A DNA stretch of 64,000 nt from UBA1926 sp002337215 (lineage in GTDB: Bacteria; Planctomycetota; Phycisphaerae; Phycisphaerales; UBA1924). A program made the translations under genes and the position numbers. Shown in pieces: positions 1 to 8,463 of the stretch (within the stretch, counting starts at the first letter, position 1; each line of letters begins with the position of its first letter). The stretch lies in contig CAXBAF010000017.1 in the NCBI GenBank assembly GCA_963973795.1, forward strand, positions 1 through 64,000, written 5' to 3'. The notes beneath the pieces were generated by a model. It had not been told where the DNA came from and made no database searches. It was given only the letters and a program-made list of their open reading frames with translations.

Positions 1-39
1 CGGATCAGGAGGTTGAGGGTTCGAATCCTTCCGCCCGTG
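1..39 (+). tRNA. tRNA-Arg, 3' part (probably anticodon CCG)
   Basis: The window opens inside a tRNA. A T-arm is visible: stem GAGGG (15-19), loop TTCGAAT (20-26), stem CCTTC (27-31). It is followed by the 3' acceptor strand CGCCCGT (32-38) and discriminator G39. Counting back over a five-base variable loop (10-14) and the 3' anticodon stem (5-9) puts bases 1-2 at anticodon positions 35-36, giving NCG with G37 and A38. That fits tRNA-Arg reading CGN, and G37 is most like the CCG isoacceptor. CCA is not encoded. The D-arm and 5' half lie outside the window, so the exact isoacceptor is inferred. Confidence 0.8.
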
Positions 40-45
40 CTTACG

Positions 46-70
46 CAAGCCCTGCATAATGCAGGGCTTG
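46..70 (+). terminator. Hairpin downstream of the tRNA
   Basis: A perfect 11-bp stem (CAAGCCCTGCA, loop TAA, TGCAGGGCTTG) starts seven bases after the tRNA discriminator and is followed by a T-containing tail (TGTCGTTTT). Position and stability fit a tRNA transcription terminator. The U-tract is interrupted, so termination strength is uncertain. Confidence 0.65.
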
Positions 71-296
71 TGTCGTTTTGCCGACCGACACACCCGTCGC
101 TCGCGCACCAGCCTGTCACGGCGGTGCGATCTGGCGATCGGGAGCGATGCCGCGGCCTGCTTCGAATACCTCGACGCCGGCGGACCCTGAAAATCGCCAC
201 CTCTCGCCAACGATCGCGTCTCCGATGCGAGCCCAGCCGGGTGCTCGTGCCGAAGGCACGGACATTCCTGGCGTGGGGACAACCTGACACGCGGAC

Positions 297-332
297 AAAA
301 AGAAACCGGCCTCCCATCGCTGGGAAGCCGGT
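297..332 (-). terminator. Rho-independent terminator of the PEP-CTERM gene
   Basis: On the minus strand an 11-bp stem (305-315 with 322-332, one mismatch, six-base loop) is followed directly by a T-rich run (complement of AAAAAGAAA, 297-305). It lies 37 bases past the stop codon of the gene ending at 369. This is a classic intrinsic terminator. Confidence 0.85.
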
Positions 333-368
333 CTGAAATCAGATTCGTGCGATACGGATCACACCGGA

Positions 369-944
369 TCAGCGACGACGACGGGTCGCGACCATGCCGC
401 CGAGGCCGAGGACCGCGAGGGCCGACGGGGCGGGGATGACAGCCCAGGTGCCGAGCTGGACGGCGCCGGCGACATCGTCGGCGGTGTCAGCCGGGAAGTA
501 GAGCGCGCCGCTGGTGTTGCCGGCGAGCATGTCGGCGTACTCGTTGGCGTCGAGGTCCCAGGTGCCCGAGCCGGTGAAGGCCTGGCTGCCGGCGGTGAAG
601 GTGACGGTGAAGTCCGACGACCAGCTCCAGAGGTTCAGGCCCGAATCGGAGCCGCTGCCGCCGCGGAAGAGCGAGGGGCTGCCGTCCGAGGGGTTCTCGG
701 TGTTGGTGATCATGCCGGAGACGTAGGACGCGCTCAGCGAGTCGCCCGCGCCGCCGTAGAAGTTGTCGAAGTAGACGCCGATGCCGTCGCCGCCCGAGGC
801 GGTGACTGCCGACGCGGCGCTCGTCGCGGTGATCGTGACCTGGTTCGTCACGGAAAGGTCGATGAGCAGCAGCGGGGCCTGAGCGCTGGCGGCGGTGGCA
901 AGACCAGCGATGGTGGCGATGGCGGCAATACTGGTGGTGTTCAT
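369..944 (-). CDS. PEP-CTERM sorting domain protein, exported, unknown function
   Basis: About 191 residues. The N-terminus is a signal peptide (MNTTSIAAIATIAGLATAAS, cleavage near ASAQA). The C-terminus has the tripartite PEP-CTERM form: a Pro-Ala-Pro-Ser element, a hydrophobic stretch (ALAVLGLGGMVA) and a final TRRRR. Such proteins are exported, processed by an exosortase and delivered to the cell surface or extracellular matrix. No exosortase gene is in this window. The body is rich in Ser, Thr, Gly, Asp and aromatic residues and is predicted mostly beta. The start at 944 is chosen over one seven codons upstream because AAGGGAGA sits just before it and the signal peptide begins there. An intrinsic terminator follows, so it is probably a single-gene unit. 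The specific role is unknown. Confidence 0.85.
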   Translation of the reverse strand: MNTTSIAAIATIAGLATAASAQAPLLLIDLSVTNQVTITATSAASAVTASGGDGIGVYFDNFYGGAGDSLSASYVSGMITNTENPSDGSPSLFRGGSGSDSGLNLWSWSSDFTVTFTAGSQAFTGSGTWDLDANEYADMLAGNTSGALYFPADTADDVAGAVQLGTWAVIPAPSALAVLGLGGMVATRRRR

Positions 945-1208
945 GTCTATCTCCCTTGATATCAAGATCAGAGTTCTCTCCCGGCCCGTTTCAGACGAGC
1001 CGAGTCCTATTCACGGGTCATTGGGCAACAACGCCCTATACCGCGGAAGATCCAAACTACCACAAATCCCAGCGAGTTTGCGGATTTCTGCTGACTTTTT
1101 GCAAAATCCTCGACTCCACACACCCTTGGAGGCATGAGAGATCCGATCCAAACCCGTACCTGAGCCGGTCCGATCGAACGTGAACGTCCTATAACAAGAC
1201 ATACCGCC

Positions 1209-1682
1209 TCACGCCCGCGTGAAGACCCCTGACATGAACGGCGTCCACGTCCCATCCGAGCCCAGGCACTGCGATCGCAAGACCCGCTCGTCGGGGGAGC
1301 GCAGTTCGACGATGTCCTGGTACCGAGCGGTCTCGGCTGGGTTGTCGAACGCCGGGCCCTCGCAGTCCAGCGTCAGCACGTTGCCCTCCAGCGTGCCCTC
1401 GTAGACGAACATGTACGCCATCGGGGTGCCGATCCAGGTTCCGACGAACCGATCCTTCGCGGGGTCGAACCCGAGCGACATCAGCCCTTTCATCTCTCCG
1501 CAGCCGGGCGCCGTGCCCGTCATCTCGCCGATGACCCAGAGGTCCCCGAACGCGCGCACGACCTCGCGTCCGGAGCCCCGTTCCGTCTTCCCGTCGGGAC
1601 CCATGACACACTCGTTCTCGTAGGTCCACTCGCCGACGAGCTGCTGGAGCCATGGGTGCTCGGGGGTTGGTTCGGTCTGCAT
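1209..1682 (-). CDS. DUF1579 family protein
   Basis: About 157 residues, cytosolic (no signal peptide). It shows the DUF1579 pattern: an N-terminal LVGEWTYENE segment, a central Trp-containing beta run (GDLWVIGEMTG), GLMSLGFDPAKDRFVGTWIG and a C-terminal FMSGVFTRA. The family is a small lipocalin/calycin-like beta-barrel of unknown function found widely in planctomycetes and proteobacteria. The start at 1682 is supported by GGAGG eight bases upstream. The open frame continues much further upstream but that part overlaps queE in the opposite direction and has no family character. The gene is divergent from queE across a 106-bp spacer that must hold both promoters. Confidence 0.85.
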   Translation of the reverse strand: MQTEPTPEHPWLQQLVGEWTYENECVMGPDGKTERGSGREVVRAFGDLWVIGEMTGTAPGCGEMKGLMSLGFDPAKDRFVGTWIGTPMAYMFVYEGTLEGNVLTLDCEGPAFDNPAETARYQDIVELRSPDERVLRSQCLGSDGTWTPFMSGVFTRA

Positions 1683-1788
1683 GGGTGTTGCCTCCGTCGC
1701 GAGAGAAGCGAGCCGGTGTCGGTCCGGCCCGCACCCTACCGCGTCATCACGGGACGCGTACCGTCCCACGCCGACCCGGCCCTGCACC

Positions 1789-2589
1789 ATGCCCGAACTC
1801 CCGATCGCCAACCCCGGCTCGCCCCCGTCGCTGCGGATCAGCGAGATGTTCTGCTCGATCCAGGGCGAGGGCAGACTGACCGGTGTCCCGTCGCTCTTCG
1901 TGCGCACGAGCGGGTGCAACCTCCGCTGCACCTGGTGCGACACGCCGTACGCGAGTTGGGACCCCGAGGGACCGGTGCGCACCGTGGACGACATCGTCGA
2001 CGAGGCCCGGTCCGCGATGAAGGACTCCGGCGTGCGCCACGCCGTGCTCACCGGGGGCGAGCCCATGCTCCCCCCCGCGATCGTGCCGCTCAGCCTCGCG
2101 CTCCGCGACGCCGGCTTGCACATCACCATCGAGACCGCGGGCACCATCGTGCGCCCGGTCGCCTGCGACCTTATGAGCCTCTCGCCCAAACTCGCCAACT
2201 CGACACCGGCCGACGACCCGCGCGATCCCGGCGGCGACTGGGCCGAGCGGCACGAGTCACGCCGGCTCAACGCCGAGGCCCTCCGCTCGCTCTGGCACGG
2301 CTCGCCCGAACTCCGCGCCGCGAACCCCAGAGGCTGGGACCGCCAGTGCAAGTTTGTTGTCACGAGCGACGCCGACCTCTCGGAGATCGGGTCGGTGATC
2401 GAGTTGCTGGATGAAGGCCGGGCGGACGGCGCTCGCACGCCCCCGTCGGACATCATGCTCATGCCGGAGGGCACGACCGAGCCAACACCCGAGGCTCGCG
2501 ACACGGTCCAGGCGATCTGCATGAGGACCGGGTACCGCTACTGCACCCGCCTGCACATTCAGCTCTACGGCGACACGCGCGGGACGTGA
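1789..2589 (+). CDS. queE: 7-carboxy-7-deazaguanine synthase (radical SAM)
   Basis: About 266 residues. QueE converts 6-carboxy-tetrahydropterin to 7-carboxy-7-deazaguanine, a step toward preQ0 and queuosine in tRNA. The [4Fe-4S] motif CNLRCTWC gives Cys43, Cys47 and Cys50 (CxxxCxxC). It is preceded by the substrate-side motif SIQGEG (24-29) and followed by the SAM-binding GGEP at 89-92. The C-terminal half contains the QueE-like SPKLANS and QCKFVV segments. The chosen start (1789) gives the normal family N-terminus; an in-frame ATG at 1681 would add 36 atypical residues. No other queuosine genes are in the window, so the pathway is dispersed. Confidence 0.93.
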   Translation: MPELPIANPGSPPSLRISEMFCSIQGEGRLTGVPSLFVRTSGCNLRCTWCDTPYASWDPEGPVRTVDDIVDEARSAMKDSGVRHAVLTGGEPMLPPAIVPLSLALRDAGLHITIETAGTIVRPVACDLMSLSPKLANSTPADDPRDPGGDWAERHESRRLNAEALRSLWHGSPELRAANPRGWDRQCKFVVTSDADLSEIGSVIELLDEGRADGARTPPSDIMLMPEGTTEPTPEARDTVQAICMRTGYRYCTRLHIQLYGDTRGT

Positions 2590-2667
2590 ACCGGGTTCTG
2601 GCCTGTGCGCAGGCCTGTGCGCACGCCGGCAGCGGTCGCGCGCCGTTCCCCCCCATGCTCAATCGAC

Positions 2668-2689
2668 GCGGCCCCCTCCCGGGGGCCGC
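2668..2689. terminator. GC-rich hairpin between convergent genes
   Basis: A perfect 9-bp stem GCGGCCCCC / GGGGGCCGC with loop TCCC lies between the ends of queE (plus) and the PEP-CTERM gene ending at 2718 (minus). There is no U-tract on either strand. It may act as a bidirectional mRNA end or processing site. Position supports the call; the missing T-run weakens it. Confidence 0.45.
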
Positions 2690-2717
2690 GCCCGTGTATC
2701 TCAGCCGGCCGGCTGCG

Positions 2718-3410
2718 TCACCGGCGGCGCCGGGACGCGATCAGCGTCCACGCGAGCATCGGCGCGACCGCGGGAGCACCCGGCACCGCCGCGATCGGCT
2801 CCCGCGGGTTCTCGCCGACGAACCCGGGCGCGAACCGGTACCCGTCCCAATCACCATCGGTGAGCACGCGGTCGCCGAACCCGACCATCGCGCCCTCCCA
2901 CGCCCCCCCGGCGAACGGAGCGCCGTCGCCCAACGCGTAGGACCAGAACCCGGTGTTCCAGCCCTCGGCGTAGAAGTCATCGCCGTCCGTCGCGGCCGCG
3001 CCGTCGCTGGTGCCGGCGAACGCAAGTCCGCTCGGGCCGAAATCGGTCCCATCGGTGATCCCGAAGCCGTCGCCGTCCAGGTCATAGCCGAGCCCGACGA
3101 TCGCGTCGCCGAACCCGAAACTCGCGAAGCGCCCGTACAGGTTCGCGTCCGCGTTGATGACGGCCGAGAGCATGTCCTGCCCGGTCGCGACCCCGTCCCA
3201 GCGGAACCCCCACGCGAGGCTCACCGGGCCTGCGCCGCCCGGCCCGTTCCAATCGATCACGAGCGCGGCCTGGTTCGCGCCGTCGCCCACCCAGAACGCG
3301 AGATCGTCGAACGCGAACGACGCGTGCGCCGAGGCGGACATCCCGAACGCGATCACCACCGCGCCCGTGCGCACACCGAGACCCAAACCACGATTCAAAG
3401 GACCACCCAT
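2718..3410 (-). CDS. PEP-CTERM-type surface protein under cobalamin riboswitch control
   Basis: About 230 residues. A signal peptide is followed by a compact domain with FAFDDLAFWVGDGANQAALV near the mature N-terminus, then SLAWGFRWDG and GQDMLSAVINADANLYGRF. A glycine/aspartate-rich part follows and the end is AVPGAPAVAPMLAWTLIASRRRR-like: Pro element, hydrophobic helix, four arginines. It is therefore exported and probably sorted by an exosortase. The function of the domain is unknown to me. Its leader contains a cobalamin riboswitch, so expression is tied to B12 and a role in binding or acquiring corrinoids at the cell surface is a reasonable inference. The start at 3410 is set by AGGAG eight bases upstream and by the signal peptide; the frame continues upstream through the riboswitch but is not coding. 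Confidence 0.85.
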   Translation of the reverse strand: MGGPLNRGLGLGVRTGAVVIAFGMSASAHASFAFDDLAFWVGDGANQAALVIDWNGPGGAGPVSLAWGFRWDGVATGQDMLSAVINADANLYGRFASFGFGDAIVGLGYDLDGDGFGITDGTDFGPSGLAFAGTSDGAAATDGDDFYAEGWNTGFWSYALGDGAPFAGGAWEGAMVGFGDRVLTDGDWDGYRFAPGFVGENPREPIAAVPGAPAVAPMLAWTLIASRRRR

Positions 3411-3567
3411 GGTGTCTCTCCTTGCCCCGCTCGCGTGCGACCCGATCCGCGCGGGCGCACCGATCACAGCCGGGACAGCCTTCCGAGTGTGCGGGTCGAT
3501 GTGCGCGCGGGGAGACGCGACGATCGCCCGGACACCCGATTCGCGCGGGCCCCCGACGCTGAACGAT
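3411..3567 (-). promoter_or_regulatory. Leader between riboswitch and start codon (expression platform)
   Basis: About 157 bases separate the B12 box from the start codon on the minus strand. The segment is GC-rich and self-complementary in several ways, for example GGGCCCGCGCG near 3541-3552 and the CGCGCG runs near 3504-3510. The Shine-Dalgarno sequence (AGGAG) lies at its end. I cannot tell by eye whether the switch works by terminating transcription or by hiding the ribosome binding site. No U-tract is visible, which favours translational control. Confidence 0.5.
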
Positions 3568-3740
3568 GGCAGGTCTTCCGGCTCCAGGGCGGGAGCGCCA
3601 TGCTCCCAAGGCCGAGCGCCTTCCCACCGGACCATGCCTGATGCAGCATCAGACACGAACCCCGGCAGTGGCATCTGCTCGGCCCACACCCCGTTACGGC
3701 GGCGCGTCCGCGGCGGCTTTTCACCGCACTTCCCTCGTGC
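3568..3740 (-). ncRNA. Cobalamin (B12) riboswitch
   Basis: Reading the minus strand 5' to 3', the conserved elements appear in family order. GGGAA...CGGTG with AAAAGCCGCC follow near 3736-3710. A purine-ended CGCCGCCGTAACGG block stands where the family has CCCGCAACTGTAA. GATGCCACTG lies at 3675-3666. GTGGGAAGGC lies at 3628-3619. Finally the B12 box AGCCGGAAGACCTGCC at 3583-3568 matches the consensus AGYCAGGAGACCTGCC at nearly every position. Spacing (about 170 bases) is right for the AdoCbl class. The element is in the sense direction of the PEP-CTERM gene at 2718-3410, with no other gene between. Confidence 0.92.
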
Positions 3741-3907
3741 CCGCCCACGCGGCGGACGCCATCGAATCATGCTCACCATACCACGCGCGAAATCTGCGCG
3801 TGACGATCACGGCGTATCGCGCTCAAAACCGGGTATGAAATTCAGAAGAAACCCGATGCGCCGAGCGGGGCGGGTCGGGCGAGCGCCTGCGTTCTTCGGC
3901 GGTTCTC

Positions 3908-4711
3908 TCAGGCGCTATCGGCCACCGGCCCCGGGGGCGGGGTCTTGCCGTGCCTCGGCTTGCCGGGCCGCTGGTGGCGGATGATCTCACCGGTCGCCAG
4001 GTAGACCACGTCTTCGGCGATGTTGCCGAGCAGATCGCCCACGCGTTCGAGTTCACGACCCACCCGGTAGCACAGCAGCCCCAGTTCCGCCGACGCGGGG
4101 TCCCGCTTAATCCAATCGGTGATCTCGGTGAACAGCCGCTTGTCGAGACGATCGATCACGCTGTCTTTGGTGATCAGCGCCCGTGCCCCGTCCACGTCCT
4201 CGTCCAGCACGGACCGCAGCAGATTCTGGCACATCTCGGGGATGCGGTCCCCGATCTCGACCAGCGAGACGGGCCAGGTCGGGCGCTCGCCGTCGGCCAG
4301 TTGAAGCGTGACCTTCGCGAGCGAGGTCGCGTGGTCGGCCACGCGCTCGATATCGGCGTTCACCTTCAGGCAGAACGCGAGGGCGCGGAAGTCCTGCCCG
4401 TACGGCTGCTGCAGCGTCAGCAGTCGCAGGCATTCCTGCTCGATCGCGACCTCCTCATCGTCCACATCGTCGTCGCGGACCCGGATCTCGGTCGCCAGTG
4501 ATTTGTCGTTGTTCCACAACGCCCAGATCGACGCGTCGAGCATGTCCACCGAAACGCTCGCCGCGCGGATCAGACGACGACGAAGAGCGAGCAGATCGCG
4601 ATGGAACGGCGAGACAGGTCCCGGCGGCACCGTCGCAAACCCGCCCCGGTCCGCGGGCGCGGGCCGCATCGGCGCGGGGCTCTTCTGCTCGTCTCGATTC
4701 CCATCCGTCAT
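3908..4711 (-). CDS. phoU: Phosphate signalling/transport regulator PhoU
   Basis: About 267 residues, longer than typical PhoU (about 220-240) by a proline-rich N-terminal tail of some 35 residues and a basic C-terminal tail. Two PhoU repeats are recognisable. Each has an acidic metal-binding motif, RDDDVDDEEVAIEQECL in the first half and a matching RLDKRLFTEI region in the second, and the conserved helices CLKVNADIERVADHATSLA and YRVGRELERVGDLLGNIAE (E-R-x-x-D-x-x-x-N/x-I). PhoU represses the Pho regulon through PhoR and the Pst transporter. No pst or phoB/R genes are adjacent, so here it stands alone. The start is the ATG at 4711; a TTG two codons upstream is possible. Confidence 0.92.
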   Translation of the reverse strand: MTDGNRDEQKSPAPMRPAPADRGGFATVPPGPVSPFHRDLLALRRRLIRAASVSVDMLDASIWALWNNDKSLATEIRVRDDDVDDEEVAIEQECLRLLTLQQPYGQDFRALAFCLKVNADIERVADHATSLAKVTLQLADGERPTWPVSLVEIGDRIPEMCQNLLRSVLDEDVDGARALITKDSVIDRLDKRLFTEITDWIKRDPASAELGLLCYRVGRELERVGDLLGNIAEDVVYLATGEIIRHQRPGKPRHGKTPPPGPVADSA

Positions 4712-4962
4712 TCCCAAACCCTATTCCCAATCTTCCTCAAACCCAATCTTTGCAACGGGTTATCGTATGCGGGCTGAAAATTTCCGCAATCTGGACAATA
4801 GGCTTGTCGCAAACACAATCAACACGCTCCCCGATCGATCGATCGAGACATCATGCCACAGATCGCGACGCAGAGCCCGCGACCCTGTTCACGCGGCATC
4901 CAAACGCTTGACTGCGCCGCGATTCCCGCGCGCCGGTTCGCATATCTTTGTGCGCGGCAGTC

Positions 4963-7900
4963 TCAGGCCGAGACCGGGAGCCGCAGCCGCGTCGTCAGCA
5001 CCCGCATCAGCGTCTGGGGTTCGAGGTAGTTCGCGGGAGGCCGGTAGTAGACCTCGCCGAGTCGCTCCCCGCTCGCGATGGATCGCGCGTTGGTCTGCGC
5101 CAGGTCCGCGTCGATCGTGCGGACGCTCCCCTTCGCCTTGGCGAGCGCTTCCACAACCGGAGCCGGGTCGGGGCAGAGGAACACGACGTCGCCGCCGCGG
5201 ATCGTCATGGTGCGCACGCCCAGCGCCGCGACCGCCGCGCGCAGCGCCGCCAGATCCATCAGCCGGTCGACCGCCTTGGGAGGTTCGCCGTAGGCGCTGG
5301 TCAGATCGCTGCGGACCTGTTCCAACTCGGCCTCCGTGCGCGCCCCGGCGATTCGTCGGTAGGCCTCGATCCGACGCTGATCGCTGGGGATGTACGCCCT
5401 GGGGATGATCCCGGTGATCCCGATGTCCACGACCGTCTGCGCGACCGGCTGCTCGTCGGCGGTGCGGGTCAGGTCCTTCACCGCGTCCTCCAGCAATCGG
5501 CAGTACATCTCGTACCCGACCGCGGCGATGTGGCCCGATTGCTCGGCCCCCAGCAGGTTCCCCGCGCCGCGGATCTCGAGATCCCGCATCGCGATCTTGA
5601 ACCCCGCGCCGAGCATCGAGTATTGCTCGATCGCCTTGAGCCGCTTCTGGGCGACCTCTTTGACCGTCCGGTCCGCGGGGAGCAGCATGTAGCAGTACGC
5701 CCGGTGCTTGTAGCGACCGACGCGCCCGCGGAGTTGGTGCAGTTCGGCGAGGCCGAACCGGTCGGCGTCGTTGATGATCATCGTGTTCGCCGTCGGGTTG
5801 TCGATGCCGGATTCGATGATCGTCGTGGCGACCAGGATGTCCGCCTCGCGGCGCATGAACGTGAGCATCACCTGCTCGAGTTCGCGGGGCTCCATCTGCC
5901 CGTGCCCGGTGACGATCTTTGCCTCGGGGACAAGGCTCCGGATATCGGCCGCGACCGACTGGATGTTGTGCACGCGGTTGTGGACGAAGTAGATCTGGCC
6001 CTCGCGCGCGAGTTCCCGTTCGATCGCCGCTTTGATGCGGTGCTGGTTGTAGGGGATGACCTCGGTCACGATCGCACGCCGATCCATCGGGGGGGTCGTG
6101 AGGCTCGAGATATCCCGGAGGCCCAGCATCGCGAAGTGGAGGGTGCGTGGGATGGGCGTCGCGCTGAGCGTGAGCACATCGACGGTCATGCGGAGCTTGA
6201 GCAGCGCTTCTTTGTGCTCGACGCCGAAGCGTTGCTCCTCGTCGATCACGACCAAGCCGAGATCCGCGAACTTGACGTCTTTGGACAGGATCCGGTGCGT
6301 GCCGATGATGACATCGACCTGGCCCTTGCGCAGATCCCGCAGGGTCGCGTTAATCTCCTTGGTCGTCTTGAATCGGCTCAGCGACGCGACGCGGAACGGG
6401 TAGGCCGCGAAGCGCGCACGGAACGTGCGTTCGTGCTGCTCGGCGAGGACGGTCGTGGGCACGAGCACCGCGACCTGCTTGCCGAACTCGCACGCCTTGA
6501 ACGCGGCGCGGATCGCGACCTCGGTCTTGCCGAACCCGACATCGCCGCAGAGCAGACGGTCCATGGGGCGGTTCCCCGACATGTCCTTCTTGATCTCGTT
6601 GATCGCCGCGAGCTGGTCCTCGGTCTCGTTGTAGGGGAACTCGCCCTCGAATTCGCGCTGCCACGCGGTGTCGGCCGGGTACCGGATGCCCGGCATGTGC
6701 TCGCGGGCGGCTCGCACGCGCAGCATCTCGCTCGCGAGATCGCGGACGCTCTCGCTAACCTTCGCCTTCGCGTTCTTCCATTTGGTCCCGCCGATGTGGC
6801 TCAGGGGTGGCTTGCCGCTGAACCCGCCCACGTATTTCTGGACAAGATCGATCTGGGCGCACGGGACGTGCAAGCGGGACCTGCCGCCGAACTCGAGGGT
6901 GAGGAATTCCTCGGGCTCGGACGTGTCCTTCTTCGCCTTGCCCCATTCGCCGGGCCCGGTTGTGCGCTCGTCGCGTGTCTTCTTCCTGCCGGGCTGAACG
7001 AGGGTCAGCTCCAGAAACTTCGCGATCCCGTGCTCGGCGTGGACGACGTAATCGCCCGGCTGGATATCCAGAAAGGTATCCATCGCGCGCCCCGCCTTGA
7101 GGCGCCCCGCGCCGCGGCGGACCTCGAAGCGGTGCAGCAGTTCGTGGTAGGGGACGACGGTGATTGACGGTGGCTGTTTCTTGTTGCCGCCCGCGTCGGT
7201 CCAGATGAAACCGCGGTGGATGTAGCCCTTCGAGGCGTCGATGCCGGTCTCGCCGTAGGTCGCCAACAGCTCCCCGAGACGTTCGATCTCGGTCGGCTTC
7301 TCGCAGGGCACGATCACCCGGCTCGTGCGCGCGAGTTCGTTGAGCTCCTCCACCGCCGTCGCGGCGTCGCGGTCGAAACTCGGGATGGGCTCGACGGGCA
7401 GGTCAATGCGCACATCGGCGCTCGCCGCCCCGGCGCTGAACTGGTTGATCTCCCCGACGGCGTGCAGCCTCTCGGCGAGCCGTTTGAAGACCGCGGGCGG
7501 GCCGAAGATCCCGCGCGGGTCGGTTGCGCGCTCGTAGTACCCGCGCCCCTGCTCGGTGACCTCGAGGGTCTCAGAAATCAACCCGAGCGTGCGCGCCGGC
7601 AGCAGGTCGAGCAGGCAGACACTCGAATCGTTCGGCTTCGCGTGCTCGGTCGAGTTGGTGATCACATCGACCGATTCGAGCGCACGGTCCGAGCCCATCG
7701 TCTCCAGATCGATCTCGCGGATGGACTCGACCTCATCGCCGAAGAAATCGATGCGGACTGGCGCGCCGACGGCCTCTTTCGTTCCCGCGCGCGAGCCCCC
7801 GGCAACAACCGTCCCGCCCGATGGAAAAATATCGACGATGCCCCCGCGCACGGCGAAGTCGCCCGGCTCCTCCACAGCGTCGAGGCGCTTGTAGCCGGCG

Positions 7901-8367
7901 CTGCCGAGCCAGTCGGCGAGTTCCGACGGATCGGCCCGGCCGCCGACCGCGATCGTGCGCACAAGGGCATCGATGCGATCGGGCGCGGGCACGCCCTGCA
8001 TCACCGCCTGGATCGGGCAGACGATGACGGGGGCCTCGTCGCCCGGGTCTTCGAGCGACCGCACGACCGCGAGCCGCTGGGCGAACAGGTCGAACGCGAG
8101 GCTCGATTCGCCGGGCAGCACCTCGAGGGCCGGCATCCGAAGGACGGGGCGTCCCAGCCCGGTCAGCTCGGCCTCACACTCGTCGGCGTCGTCGAGGTGA
8201 GCGGTGAGCAGGAAGAGCGGCCGGCCCGTCCGCGCGGCGACGGCAGCGGCGATCAGGTTCGTGCTCGATCCCTGCGACCCCGTCGCGACGACCCGCCGCT
8301 GGGATTCCATGTGCGCGCAGAGCTGTCCTACGGCCTCCGACGATTGGATGGCATCGAACAGATCCAT
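4963..8367 (-). CDS. mfd: Transcription-repair coupling factor Mfd
   Basis: 1134 residues, a normal length. Mfd removes RNA polymerase stalled at DNA lesions and recruits UvrA. Domains in order: a UvrB-like N-terminal part (about 1-400), the RNA polymerase interaction CarD/TRCF domain (about 420-510, with YVVHAEHGIAKF), the RecG-like translocase and the C-terminal TRCF domain (about 1010-1110). In the translocase, Walker A GDVGFGKTEVA lies near 608-618 and the DEEQ box in VVIDEEQRFG near 705. LSATPIPRTL follows, then the TRG motif region and IESGIDNPTANTMIINDADR. No active-site residue is missing. It is followed by 245 bp and phoU in the same direction. Confidence 0.96.
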   Translation of the reverse strand: MDLFDAIQSSEAVGQLCAHMESQRRVVATGSQGSSTNLIAAAVAARTGRPLFLLTAHLDDADECEAELTGLGRPVLRMPALEVLPGESSLAFDLFAQRLAVVRSLEDPGDEAPVIVCPIQAVMQGVPAPDRIDALVRTIAVGGRADPSELADWLGSAGYKRLDAVEEPGDFAVRGGIVDIFPSGGTVVAGGSRAGTKEAVGAPVRIDFFGDEVESIREIDLETMGSDRALESVDVITNSTEHAKPNDSSVCLLDLLPARTLGLISETLEVTEQGRGYYERATDPRGIFGPPAVFKRLAERLHAVGEINQFSAGAASADVRIDLPVEPIPSFDRDAATAVEELNELARTSRVIVPCEKPTEIERLGELLATYGETGIDASKGYIHRGFIWTDAGGNKKQPPSITVVPYHELLHRFEVRRGAGRLKAGRAMDTFLDIQPGDYVVHAEHGIAKFLELTLVQPGRKKTRDERTTGPGEWGKAKKDTSEPEEFLTLEFGGRSRLHVPCAQIDLVQKYVGGFSGKPPLSHIGGTKWKNAKAKVSESVRDLASEMLRVRAAREHMPGIRYPADTAWQREFEGEFPYNETEDQLAAINEIKKDMSGNRPMDRLLCGDVGFGKTEVAIRAAFKACEFGKQVAVLVPTTVLAEQHERTFRARFAAYPFRVASLSRFKTTKEINATLRDLRKGQVDVIIGTHRILSKDVKFADLGLVVIDEEQRFGVEHKEALLKLRMTVDVLTLSATPIPRTLHFAMLGLRDISSLTTPPMDRRAIVTEVIPYNQHRIKAAIERELAREGQIYFVHNRVHNIQSVAADIRSLVPEAKIVTGHGQMEPRELEQVMLTFMRREADILVATTIIESGIDNPTANTMIINDADRFGLAELHQLRGRVGRYKHRAYCYMLLPADRTVKEVAQKRLKAIEQYSMLGAGFKIAMRDLEIRGAGNLLGAEQSGHIAAVGYEMYCRLLEDAVKDLTRTADEQPVAQTVVDIGITGIIPRAYIPSDQRRIEAYRRIAGARTEAELEQVRSDLTSAYGEPPKAVDRLMDLAALRAAVAALGVRTMTIRGGDVVFLCPDPAPVVEALAKAKGSVRTIDADLAQTNARSIASGERLGEVYYRPPANYLEPQTLMRVLTTRLRLPVSA

Positions 8368-8463
8368 GCGCGCACGCTCCTGCGGGCCGACCCGGACGAG
8401 ATCGCCCGCGACGGTTCCGCTGTTTCGGTCATGCTAGGTGTTCGTCGGCATGGGGTCCGCGAT

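Noticed and set aside
2600..2630. Short repeat GCCTGTGCGCA x2 after queE
   Set aside because: Only two copies of 11 bases in a GC-rich spacer; could be chance.
3464..3838. Small open frames over the riboswitch
   Set aside because: They coincide with the conserved cobalamin riboswitch and have no ribosome site or protein similarity.
4948..7167. Very long open frame opposite mfd
   Set aside because: It has the Arg/Asp/His-rich composition of a GC-driven antisense frame, no family motif, and lies wholly opposite a clear mfd.
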